From positions 1 through 42,284 of the forward strand of contig CAMIZK010000006.1 in the NCBI GenBank assembly GCA_946403315.1: a DNA stretch of 42,284 nt, written 5' to 3'. The position numbers and the translations under genes are program-made. Below the pieces are notes generated by a model, which had not been told where the DNA came from, made no database searches, and was given only the letters and a program-made list of their open reading frames with translations. Within the stretch, counting starts at the first letter, position 1. Each line of letters begins with the position of its first letter. This document shows, in pieces, positions 17,802 through 25,702 of this stretch. This stretch comes from an uncultured Bacteroidales bacterium (lineage in GTDB: Bacteria > Bacteroidota > Bacteroidia > Bacteroidales > Paludibacteraceae).

Positions 17802-18264
17802 ACTGCATCATCATAATTAAAAGAGGTATCGGAATAACTCCGTCATAGGAAAACAAAATATCGCTGGTGTACGTCGATTTACCGCGGTAAATATATCCTC
17901 TGCTGACGGTATAAAGAATATCGCTGCTATAAGTCGATTTGCCTTTGTAGATATACTGTCCGTCAAAGGTCAGCACGATATCGCTGCTGTAGTTCGACTT
18001 CCCCTTATACAAGTATTTCCCGTCCCAGGAATAGAGGATATCACTCGTGTAATTGGACTTACCCTTATATACGTACTGCCCGTTCCAACTATATAAAATA
18101 TCGCTTGTATAAGTCGATTTCCCGTGATACATATACTGTCCGTCGAAGGTGTACAGTATATCGCTGCTGTAATTGGATTTTCCGCGATAGAGATACGTCT
18201 GTGCCATGCTTGTCACTCCTATTAATAGTAGTACAACTGCCGCTATGTGTCTTAATTTACTCAT
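17800..18264 (-). CDS. Secreted protein of six 20-aa Y[L/I/V/M]Y[K/R/H]GKS[N/T]Y[S/T]SDI repeats
   Basis: Signal peptide MSKLRHIAAVVLLLIGVTSMAQ, then six exact-length 20-aa repeats; ATG at 18264. Confidence 0.8.
   Translation of the reverse strand: MSKLRHIAAVVLLLIGVTSMAQTYLYRGKSNYSSDILYTFDGQYMYHGKSTYTSDILYSWNGQYVYKGKSNYTSDILYSWDGKYLYKGKSNYSSDIVLTFDGQYIYKGKSTYSSDILYTVSRGYIYRGKSTYTSDILFSYDGVIPIPLLIMMMQ
17836..18195 (-). repeat. Six tandem 60-bp coding repeats
   Basis: YLYRGKSNYSSDILYTFDGQ x6, invariant 20-aa spacing. Confidence 0.9.
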
Positions 18265-18273
18265 AATCGGCTG

Positions 18274-18305
18274 CAAAATTACAAAAATTTTTGCATATAT
18301 GCAAA
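18274..18305 (-). promoter_or_regulatory. Bacteroidetes-type promoter (TTTG-N20-TAATTTTG), nearly leaderless
   Basis: Reverse strand TTTGCATATATGCAAAAATTTTTGTAATTTTGCAGCCGATTATG. Confidence 0.75.
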
Positions 18306-18352
18306 TAAAATGTACTTTTTATGAAAAATTCCCATAAAATCCTTCCTCAAAA

Positions 18353-18384
18353 TTTGCATATATGGCATATTTTTTGTACCTTTG
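18353..18384 (+). promoter_or_regulatory. Bacteroidetes-type promoter (TTTG-N20-TACCTTTG)
   Basis: TTTG 18353-18356, 20-nt spacer, TACCTTTG 18377-18384. Confidence 0.8.
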
Positions 18385-18408
18385 CAGCCGATTTGGATTT
18401 TGATTTAT

Positions 18409-19545
18409 ATGCGTACACGAATATTCCTATTAATAGCCTTGTTTTTCTGCCTGCCGGTGATGGCGGAGCAGACCTTTACTTTGGTTATTGATGCCGGTCA
18501 CGGAGGCGATGATCCCGGCGCAATGGGTAAGTTCTCCAAGGAGAAAGATCTCAACCTTAAGTTAGCCCTCAAAGTAGGCGAACTGATCGGTCAGCAGTAC
18601 CCGGATGTCAAAGTGGTTTACACCCGTTCTACAGACGTCTTCATCCCTCTCCAGAAACGTGCCGACATCGCTAACAAGAACAACGCCGACCTCTTCCTTT
18701 CCATCCATACCAATGCCGCCGAACGCAAGGAACCGCGTGGCGTGGAGACCTTCATTCTGGGAACGGATAAGATGGAGAAGAACCTCGACGTCGCCATGCG
18801 AGAAAACGCCGTGATCAAACTGGAGGCGGATTATAACACGACCTACCAGGGTTTTGACCCCAACTCCATTGACTCCTATATCATGTTCGAACTCATGCAG
18901 AACAGCCACATGGAGCAGTCCCTCCTCTTTGCCGAAGAGGTACAGAAACGATTTGTCGGCCACCTCAACCGTGAGGATAGGGGAGTCCGCCAAGCGGCTT
19001 TCCTGGTGCTGCTTAAGACAGCTTGCCCCTCCGTCCTCTTCGAAATGGGCTTTATCTCGAATCCCGAAGAAGAGAAATACCTGAATCAACCGGCTTCTAT
19101 CGCCCAAATGGCCAACGCCTTGGTAAATGCTTTTGCCGCCTATACCCATCGGGAAGCCGTTAAGAAAGAAGGCGTAGTGAAAACCGAGGAATTAAAGGAA
19201 CAAACGACAACTCCGACCGTTGAACCGGTAAAAGAATCGGTGGCAGAACAGCCTGCAAAACAGCCTGCAGAACAGCCTGCAAAACAGCCTGCAGAACAGC
19301 CTGCAAAACCGACTACGGAAGCCCCAAAAACCTTCTACGCCATCCAGATATGTGCGTCCAAGGCGGAGTTGGCACCCGATGACCCCCGTTTAAAAGGACA
19401 AACCTGCGATACCATACACGCAGGCGGATGGATCAAGTACTTCACCGCACCCGATCCCGACCGCGAAAAAGTCGCTCAAAAACTGCCGGAACTCAAAGCG
19501 CTTTTCCCCGACTGCTGGATCATCAAGGTGGAAAGGAAAATGTAA
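18409..19545 (+). CDS. N-acetylmuramoyl-L-alanine amidase (Amidase_3)
   Basis: LVIDAGHGGDDPGAMG, FLSIHTNA, VLFEMGFISNPEEEKYL. Confidence 0.95.
   Translation: MRTRIFLLIALFFCLPVMAEQTFTLVIDAGHGGDDPGAMGKFSKEKDLNLKLALKVGELIGQQYPDVKVVYTRSTDVFIPLQKRADIANKNNADLFLSIHTNAAERKEPRGVETFILGTDKMEKNLDVAMRENAVIKLEADYNTTYQGFDPNSIDSYIMFELMQNSHMEQSLLFAEEVQKRFVGHLNREDRGVRQAAFLVLLKTACPSVLFEMGFISNPEEEKYLNQPASIAQMANALVNAFAAYTHREAVKKEGVVKTEELKEQTTTPTVEPVKESVAEQPAKQPAEQPAKQPAEQPAKPTTEAPKTFYAIQICASKAELAPDDPRLKGQTCDTIHAGGWIKYFTAPDPDREKVAQKLPELKALFPDCWIIKVERKM
19243..19302 (+). repeat. Five 12-bp in-frame coding repeats (GCA[G/A]AACAGCCT)
   Basis: Encodes the AEQPAKQPAEQPAKQPAEQPAK linker. Confidence 0.85.
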
Positions 19546-19623
19546 CCATTTTATAGCGCATTTTTCCGTGAAACATATGTTTCGCAATTTGTATAGTTTC
19601 TAAATTGCAAATATTTTTTATCC

Positions 19624-19657
19624 TGCGTAACATGCCGAAAATTCCGCATGTTACGCA
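19624..19657. repeat. 34-nt inverted repeat upstream of dnaA
   Basis: TGCGTAACATGCCGAA-AA-TTCCGCATGTTACGCA, 16-bp arms with one mismatch. Confidence 0.75.
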
Positions 19658-19826
19658 TTTTATTAACAAAAAAATGTAAACTACTCTTGCAAATGTCGAA
19701 AGTGCTAATAATCAGTGTCTTACATGTTGAAAACTCTTGTAATATACTGTTATTCAGTTGTTTAAGCATAACTCGCTAAAAATAGGCAACTTACGGAAAT
19801 GGGGAATATAGGTAAAATCAGCAAAA

Positions 19827-19858
19827 TTTGCGTATGTCAAAAAAAAGCAGTACCTTTG
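19827..19858 (+). promoter_or_regulatory. dnaA promoter (TTTG-N20-TACCTTTG)
   Basis: TTTG 19827-19830; TACCTTTG 19851-19858. Confidence 0.8.
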
Positions 19859-19900
19859 CACTCGCTTTCGCTAAAAAGGGCGAATTTTTTTGACTGAAAA

Positions 19901-21268
19901 ATGACACAACAACTCCAACAACAATGGGCTCAATGTCAAACCATCCTTGCGGATAACATGACGAGCAGTGCGTACCAGACCTGGTTCGCCCCCATCGTAC
20001 CCCTGCAGTACGCAGAGGGGAAGTTGGTGTTACAGGTCAAATCGACGTTTGTGGCGGAATACATCGAGGAGAACTATCTTCCTTTATTATCGAGCGCGAT
20101 CGTGCGCGTATTCGGGCAAGGTACCCGTCTCGAGTACCGGGCATTGATTGATTCGCAGTCTGGTGCTGCCACAATGTTACCCTCTGCAGGGGTGCAGACA
20201 CCGGTGAAAAGCAATTCTTTGCCCCAGCAACCCAACACGGATTTTGAATCGCAGTTGAACTTGGTCTATACCTTCGATTCCTTTGTGGCGGGTGAACCGA
20301 ACAAGTTGGCTCGTACTGCCGGTCTGGCAATTGCCAAACAACCGGGATACACTGCCTTTAACCCCTTGTTCATCTACGGTGGAAGCGGAGTAGGTAAGAC
20401 CCACTTGGCCAATGCGATCGGTCTGCAAGTGAAAGCAATGTATCCGCAGGCACGCGTGTTATACGTGAGCGCGAATACCTTTAAAATACAATATTCCGAG
20501 GCAGCACGCAGTAACCGCATCCCCGATTTCCTCAATTTCTATCAGTCCGTTGATGTGCTGATCGTGGATGATATCCAGTATTTTGCAGGACTCAAAGGTA
20601 CGCAGGATACCTTCTTCCACATCTTCAACTATCTGCAGCAGAGTCATAAGCAGTTGATCTTGACTTCCGACCGTCCGCCGGTAGAACTCAAAGATCTGGA
20701 GGAGCGCCTGTTAACCCGTTTCAAATGGGGCTTATCAGCAGAGATCCTCAAACCGGACTATCAACTGCGCAAAGATATCTTACTGAGTAAGATGCGCCGG
20801 GATGGTATTACCTTGAGTGATGACGTCGTGGATTTTATCGCGCAGAACGTCCGTGACTCCGTTCGGGATCTGGAAGGTATTCTGGCTTCGTTGTTAGCGC
20901 ATTCCACCTTGACAGACAAAGAAATCGACTTGGCGTTGGCAGAACAGGTGGTAAGCCGTATTGTGGCTATCCAGCCGAAGGTGGTTACGGTAGATATGAT
21001 CATCTCGAAGGTCGCCAAACATTACGGTATAACCGACCGCTCGATTACGGCGCAGAACCGTTCCCGTGAGATTACGCAAGCCCGTCATATCGCTACGTAT
21101 CTGAGCAAGCAGTTAACCAACTCCTCCTTATCCGAGATCGGCTTTAAGATGGGGCGCAGAACGCATGCAACGGTACTGCACTCGGTACAGATCGTCAAGG
21201 AACAGATGGAGTTCGACGCTGTCCTGCGCCAACATATCCAACAATTGGAAAACGCCATCATGAACTAA
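19901..21268 (+). CDS. dnaA: Chromosomal replication initiator protein DnaA
   Basis: FIYGGSGVGKTHLANAIG, VDDIQYFAG, C-term GRRTHATVLHSVQIV. Confidence 0.97.
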   Translation: MTQQLQQQWAQCQTILADNMTSSAYQTWFAPIVPLQYAEGKLVLQVKSTFVAEYIEENYLPLLSSAIVRVFGQGTRLEYRALIDSQSGAATMLPSAGVQTPVKSNSLPQQPNTDFESQLNLVYTFDSFVAGEPNKLARTAGLAIAKQPGYTAFNPLFIYGGSGVGKTHLANAIGLQVKAMYPQARVLYVSANTFKIQYSEAARSNRIPDFLNFYQSVDVLIVDDIQYFAGLKGTQDTFFHIFNYLQQSHKQLILTSDRPPVELKDLEERLLTRFKWGLSAEILKPDYQLRKDILLSKMRRDGITLSDDVVDFIAQNVRDSVRDLEGILASLLAHSTLTDKEIDLALAEQVVSRIVAIQPKVVTVDMIISKVAKHYGITDRSITAQNRSREITQARHIATYLSKQLTNSSLSEIGFKMGRRTHATVLHSVQIVKEQMEFDAVLRQHIQQLENAIMN

Positions 21269-21300
21269 AAAACGACATCCTTTCGGGTGCCGTTTTCTTT
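21267..21300. terminator. Terminator between convergent dnaA and groL
   Basis: AAAACGACATCC-TTTC-GGGTGCCGTTTT, imperfect stem followed by T-rich sequence. Confidence 0.65.
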
Positions 21301-21328
21301 TGTACATTGTACATTTTTCCTTTGTACA
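21300..21328. repeat. Heptameric repeat tract T12 (TTGTACA TTGTACA TTTTTCC TTTGTACA)
   Basis: Next to the groL stop codon; shares the TGTACAA unit with tract T4. Confidence 0.65.
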
Positions 21329-22957
21329 TTACATCATTCCTCCCATGCCTCCGGCAGGCATTGCCGGTGCCGGGTGCTCTTCCGGATGATCGACGATGAC
21401 GCATTCGGTGGTCAGGAACATACCCGCTACGGAAGCGGCATTCTCCAATGCTACACGGGTAACCTTCGCCGGATCGATGACACCTGCTTCAAACAGGTTC
21501 TCATACGCATCCTTGCGTGCATTATAACCGAAGTCCGCCTTACCTGCACGTACCTTATCTACTACCACAGCTCCTTCCTTACCGGCATTGTTCACGATCT
21601 GACGCAGCGGTTCTTCAATCGCACGGCGTACAATCTCAATACCCGTCTGCTCATCCTCGTTGTCGCCTTTCAGACCTTCCAACGCAGCCTGTGCACGGAT
21701 ATACATCACACCACCGCCGGGTACCACACCTTCTTCGATAGCGGCACGCGTTGCACTCAACGCATCATCCACACGGTCTTTCTTTTCTTTCATCTCTACC
21801 TCGCTCGCAGCTCCGACATTCAGTTGGGCAACGCCGCCTGCCAATTTCGCCAGACGCTCTTGCAACTTCTCCTTGTCGTACGTACTCTTGGTAGCCGTGA
21901 TCTGTGCTTTAATCTGCGCCACACGGCTCGCAATCGCTTCTTTGTTGCCTGCTCCGTTGACGATAGTCGTGTTATCCTTGCTGACCGTAATAGTCTCCGC
22001 TGTACCTAACATCTCAATCGTGGCTTGCTCCAGCGTGATACCTTTCTCTTCGCTGATGACGGTACCTCCGGTGAGGATGGCAATATCCTCCAGCATCTCT
22101 TTACGTCTGTCACCGAAGCCCGGCGCCTTAACGGCACAGATCTTCAACTGTGCACGCAGACGGTTAACCACCAATGCTGTCAGTGCCTCACTGTCTACAT
22201 CTTCTGCAATAATCAGCAACGGACGACCGCTCTGTACCGCCGGCTCCAGAACCGGTAACAACTCCTTCAAGTTGCTTATCTTCTTGTCGTAAATCAGGAT
22301 ATACGGTTTATCCATCTCCACTTGCATGGTCTCGGTATTCGTTACAAAATACGGACTGATGTATCCGCGGTCGAACTGCATACCTTGTACCACGTCAATG
22401 GTCGTATCCATACCCTTGGCCTCACCGATGGTGATGACACCGTCTTTGCTAACCTTACGCATCGCGTCAGCAATCAACTTACCGATCTCAGCATCGTTAT
22501 TCGCACTCACGGTAGCTACCTGTTCGATCTTGTCAAAATCGTTACCTACTACCACCGCGTTCTTCTTAATCTCTTCTACTACGGCTGCAACAGCCTTGTC
22601 AATACCGCGTTTCAAATCCAGCGGATTGGCACCTGCCGTTACGTTCTTCAAACCGACACCTACGATCGCTTGCGCCAGCACCGTAGCCGTCGTCGTACCG
22701 TCACCTGCCTGGTCACCCGTCTTGGAAGCTACTTCTTTTACCAACTGTGCGCCCAGATTCTCAGCAGCGTCTTTCAACTCGATCTCTTTTGCTACGGTCA
22801 CACCGTCTTTCGTGATATGCGGTGCTCCGTATTTCTTGTCAATAATCACATTACGACCTTTCGGACCCAGCGTAACCTTTACTGCATTTGCCAATTGGTC
22901 CACACCACGCTTCAGCGCTTCCCGTGCCTCCACATTATACGTAATATCCTTTGCCAT
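21329..22957 (-). CDS. groL: 60 kDa chaperonin GroEL
   Basis: Full-length 542 aa, [15 protein letters not shown]-term GGMGGMM. Confidence 0.98.
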   Translation of the reverse strand: MAKDITYNVEAREALKRGVDQLANAVKVTLGPKGRNVIIDKKYGAPHITKDGVTVAKEIELKDAAENLGAQLVKEVASKTGDQAGDGTTTATVLAQAIVGVGLKNVTAGANPLDLKRGIDKAVAAVVEEIKKNAVVVGNDFDKIEQVATVSANNDAEIGKLIADAMRKVSKDGVITIGEAKGMDTTIDVVQGMQFDRGYISPYFVTNTETMQVEMDKPYILIYDKKISNLKELLPVLEPAVQSGRPLLIIAEDVDSEALTALVVNRLRAQLKICAVKAPGFGDRRKEMLEDIAILTGGTVISEEKGITLEQATIEMLGTAETITVSKDNTTIVNGAGNKEAIASRVAQIKAQITATKSTYDKEKLQERLAKLAGGVAQLNVGAASEVEMKEKKDRVDDALSATRAAIEEGVVPGGGVMYIRAQAALEGLKGDNEDEQTGIEIVRRAIEEPLRQIVNNAGKEGAVVVDKVRAGKADFGYNARKDAYENLFEAGVIDPAKVTRVALENAASVAGMFLTTECVIVDHPEEHPAPAMPAGGMGGMM

Positions 22958-22961
22958 AATA

Positions 22962-22993
22962 CTTTAACGTTTTAACAATTTAACATTTTAACG
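22962..22993 (-). repeat. Octameric repeat tract T13 (CTTTAACG TTTTAACA ATTTAACA TTTTAACG)
   Basis: Four 8-nt units fill the groS-groL gap. Confidence 0.75.
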
Positions 22994-22995
22994 CG

Positions 22996-23271
22996 TCAGC
23001 ATATCTTCGCTAACACATCGTTCTGCCGCATAATCAAATATTTCTCTCCATCCAGCTCTAATTCCGTACCGGCATACTTGCCGTACAGCACCTGATCTCC
23101 GGCTTTGAGAACCATTTCTTCATCTTTCGTTCCGTTACCTACCGCCAGCACTTCACCACGCAGCGGTTTTTCTTTTGCACTGTCAGGAATAATAATTCCT
23201 CCTACTGTTTTCTCTTCTGCAGCGGCCGGTTTCACCAGCACACGGTCTGCTAAAGGTTGAATCTTTGCCAT
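22996..23271 (-). CDS. groS: 10 kDa co-chaperonin GroES
   Basis: 91 aa, [33 protein letters not shown]. Confidence 0.97.
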   Translation of the reverse strand: MAKIQPLADRVLVKPAAAEEKTVGGIIIPDSAKEKPLRGEVLAVGNGTKDEEMVLKAGDQVLYGKYAGTELELDGEKYLIMRQNDVLAKIC

Positions 23272-23283
23272 ACTATATTTTTT

Positions 23284-23323
23284 ATTTAACGATTTAACAA
23301 TTTAACGGCTTAACGGTTTAACG
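23284..23323 (-). repeat. Octameric repeat tract T14, five 8-nt units (ATTTAACG consensus)
   Basis: ATTTAACG ATTTAACA ATTTAACG GCTTAACG GTTTAACG upstream of groS. Confidence 0.8.
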
Positions 23324-23408
23324 TCTCACCACCTTGTCTATGACAAATGCTGTGCCAAAGCGATAAATACTGCCAAAATGTCAGTATATGAAAAAAAATG
23401 AAAATAAA

Positions 23409-23440
23409 TTTGCGTATATCAACTTTTTTTTGTACCTTTG
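23409..23440 (+). promoter_or_regulatory. Bacteroidetes-type promoter (TTTG-N20-TACCTTTG)
   Basis: TTTGCGTATATCAACTTTTTTTTGTACCTTTGCACCCGATTT. Confidence 0.8.
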
Positions 23441-23489
23441 CACCCGATTTGTCACATTGACTTTACAAAATACCAAATATAACACAATT

Positions 23490-25646
23490 ATGGCTAAAGT
23501 TTATCAAGCAAATGAGATCAAGAATGTCGCTATGTTAGGCGGCTCGGGATCCGGTAAAACGACTCTCATGGAGTCGATGTTGTTCGAGTGCGGGGTGATC
23601 AAACGCCGCGGTTCGATTGAGGCGCAATCTACCGTGTGCGACTATTTCCCGGTAGAGAAAGAGTACGGCTATTCCGTTTTCTCCACGGTTTGTAACATCG
23701 AGTTCGAGAACAAGAAACTCAATATCATTGACTGCGCAGGTTCCGACGACTTCTGCGGCGGTACCGTTGCTGCACTGCAGATGTGCGGTTCGGCATTGGT
23801 AGTACTCAGCGCTAACGGCGGTGTCGAGGTAGGTACCCAAAATAACTTCCGTCTCGTAGAGAAAGCACACAAACCTTTGGCTTTCATCATCAACAAGTGT
23901 GACCACGAGAACGCAGACTTCGAGCGCACGTTCAATCAACTCAAGGATAACTTTGGCAATAAGTGTACGTTGATCCAATTCCCGGTTAACGCCGGTGCCG
24001 GCTTCAATGCCGTGATCGATGTGCTGAAGGGTAAGATGCTCGTTTGGAAAGCTGAAGGTGGTGCTCCTGAACTTAAGGACATCCCGGCTGAATACGCTGA
24101 CAAAGTAGAAGAGATGCGTTCGCAACTCTCCGAGGCTGCTGCTGAGGCAGATGAGACGCTGCTCGATAAGTTTCTGGGCGAAGGTCTGACCGACGAAGAG
24201 ATCATGCAGGGTCTCAAGGGCGTTTATGCCGACGGTTCGATGTATCCGGTGCTTTGTTGCTCGGGTCTCAAAGATATGGGTGTTCGTCGTCTCATGGACT
24301 TCCTCAATAACATGGCTCCGTCGCCGGCTAACTTCAGTTATCCGACGGTAGATGGAAAGAAGGTCAGTCCGGATGCCAAGGCACCGACGAGTGTTTATGT
24401 CTTCAAGACTTCCGTTGAACCGCATATCGGTGAGGTGAACTACTTCCGCGTAATGCAAGGAACGATCCATAACGGTGATGATCTGGAGAACATGGAGCGC
24501 GGCTCGAAAGAGCGTATTTCGCAACTCTATCAAGTAGCCGGTTCGATCCGTACCGCTGTGGATGAACTCGCAGCCGGTGATATCGGTGCTACTGTTAAAC
24601 TCAAAGATACCCGTACGGGTAACACCCTCAATGCAAAGGGTTGTGACCTGCAATATGCGCCGATTCAATATCCGCAACCGCGTTACCGCCGTGCTATCAA
24701 GCCGGTAACGGAGAGTGATGCCGAGAAACTCGCTGCCCTCCTCACCCGTATGCACGAGGAAGACCCGACTTGGATCGTTGAGCAATCCAAAGAGCTTCGC
24801 CAAATGATCGTTTCCGGTCAGGGTGAGTTCCACCTCCGTACCCTCAAATGGCGTCTGGAAAACAACGATAAGATGCCGATCGAGTTCCTTGAGCCGAAGA
24901 TCCCGTATCGTGAGACGATCACCAAGGCTGCTCGTGCAGACTATCGTCATAAGAAACAATCCGGTGGTGCCGGTCAATTCGGTGAGGTGCACCTCATCGT
25001 TGAACCGTACGAGGAGGGTCAACCGGTTAAGGAGACCTATAAGTTTGGTAATCAGGAGTATAAGATCTCCGTTAAGGACCAGCAAGAGATCAACCTCGAA
25101 TGGGGTGGTAAACTCATCATCATCAACTCCATCGTCGGTGGTGCTATCGATGCACGCTTCATCCCTGCGATCGTAAAGGGTATCATGGATCGTATGGAGC
25201 AAGGTCCGCTCACCGGTTCTTACGCGCGTGACGTACGCGTGATCATTTATGATGGTAAGATGCACCCGGTTGATTCGAACGAAATCTCCTTCCGTCTCGC
25301 TGGCCGTAACGCTTTCGCTACCGCCTTCAAAGAGGCGAACCCGAAAGTGCTCGAACCGGTTTATGACCTCGAAGTATTCGTTCCGTCGGAGATCATGGGT
25401 GATGTCATGTCTGATATCAACGGTCGTCGTGGTATGGTAATGGGTATGGAGACCGAGAAGAGCTTCACCCGCCTCAAAGCACAAGTGCCTTTGAAAGAGC
25501 TCAGCAGCTACTCGACTACGTTGTCTTCGCTCACCGGTGGACGTGCAACGTTCACAATGGCGTTCAACAGTTACCAGCTCGTTCCGGCAGATGTACAAGA
25601 GAAACTGTTGGCAGCATACGCTGCTTCGCAGACCGAGGAAGAGTAA
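23490..25646 (+). CDS. Elongation factor G paralog (EF-G2-like, degenerate GTPase motifs)
   Basis: EF-G-like throughout; G1 GGSGSGKTT and G4 NKCD present, but G3 is DCAGSDDF rather than DTPGHVDF and the switch I region is divergent; ATG at 23490. Confidence 0.85.
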   Translation: MAKVYQANEIKNVAMLGGSGSGKTTLMESMLFECGVIKRRGSIEAQSTVCDYFPVEKEYGYSVFSTVCNIEFENKKLNIIDCAGSDDFCGGTVAALQMCGSALVVLSANGGVEVGTQNNFRLVEKAHKPLAFIINKCDHENADFERTFNQLKDNFGNKCTLIQFPVNAGAGFNAVIDVLKGKMLVWKAEGGAPELKDIPAEYADKVEEMRSQLSEAAAEADETLLDKFLGEGLTDEEIMQGLKGVYADGSMYPVLCCSGLKDMGVRRLMDFLNNMAPSPANFSYPTVDGKKVSPDAKAPTSVYVFKTSVEPHIGEVNYFRVMQGTIHNGDDLENMERGSKERISQLYQVAGSIRTAVDELAAGDIGATVKLKDTRTGNTLNAKGCDLQYAPIQYPQPRYRRAIKPVTESDAEKLAALLTRMHEEDPTWIVEQSKELRQMIVSGQGEFHLRTLKWRLENNDKMPIEFLEPKIPYRETITKAARADYRHKKQSGGAGQFGEVHLIVEPYEEGQPVKETYKFGNQEYKISVKDQQEINLEWGGKLIIINSIVGGAIDARFIPAIVKGIMDRMEQGPLTGSYARDVRVIIYDGKMHPVDSNEISFRLAGRNAFATAFKEANPKVLEPVYDLEVFVPSEIMGDVMSDINGRRGMVMGMETEKSFTRLKAQVPLKELSSYSTTLSSLTGGRATFTMAFNSYQLVPADVQEKLLAAYAASQTEEE

Positions 25647-25662
25647 TCAACCGAGTTTATAC

Positions 25663-25700
25663 AATAATCCCGCTACTTGTTTGGGCAGCGGGATTATTTT
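25663..25700. terminator. Bidirectional terminator
   Basis: AATAATCCCGCT / AGCGGGATTATT perfect 12-bp stem followed by a T-run. Confidence 0.85.
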
Positions 25701-25702
25701 TT

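Noticed and set aside
17836-18195. CRISPR-like regular 60-bp repeats
   Set aside because: Repeats are coding (20-aa periods in a signal-peptide protein) and diverged at third positions; no spacers.
19551-19769. 72-aa minus-strand ORF in the dnaA upstream region
   Set aside because: AT-rich, runs through palindromes, no homology recognised; region better read as regulatory.
21660-22975. Plus-strand ORFs (210, 213 and 217 aa) opposite groL
   Set aside because: Antisense shadows of groEL.
23535-25598. 687-aa minus-strand ORF antisense to the EF-G paralog
   Set aside because: Shadow ORF created by codon bias of the EF-G gene; no domain signature.
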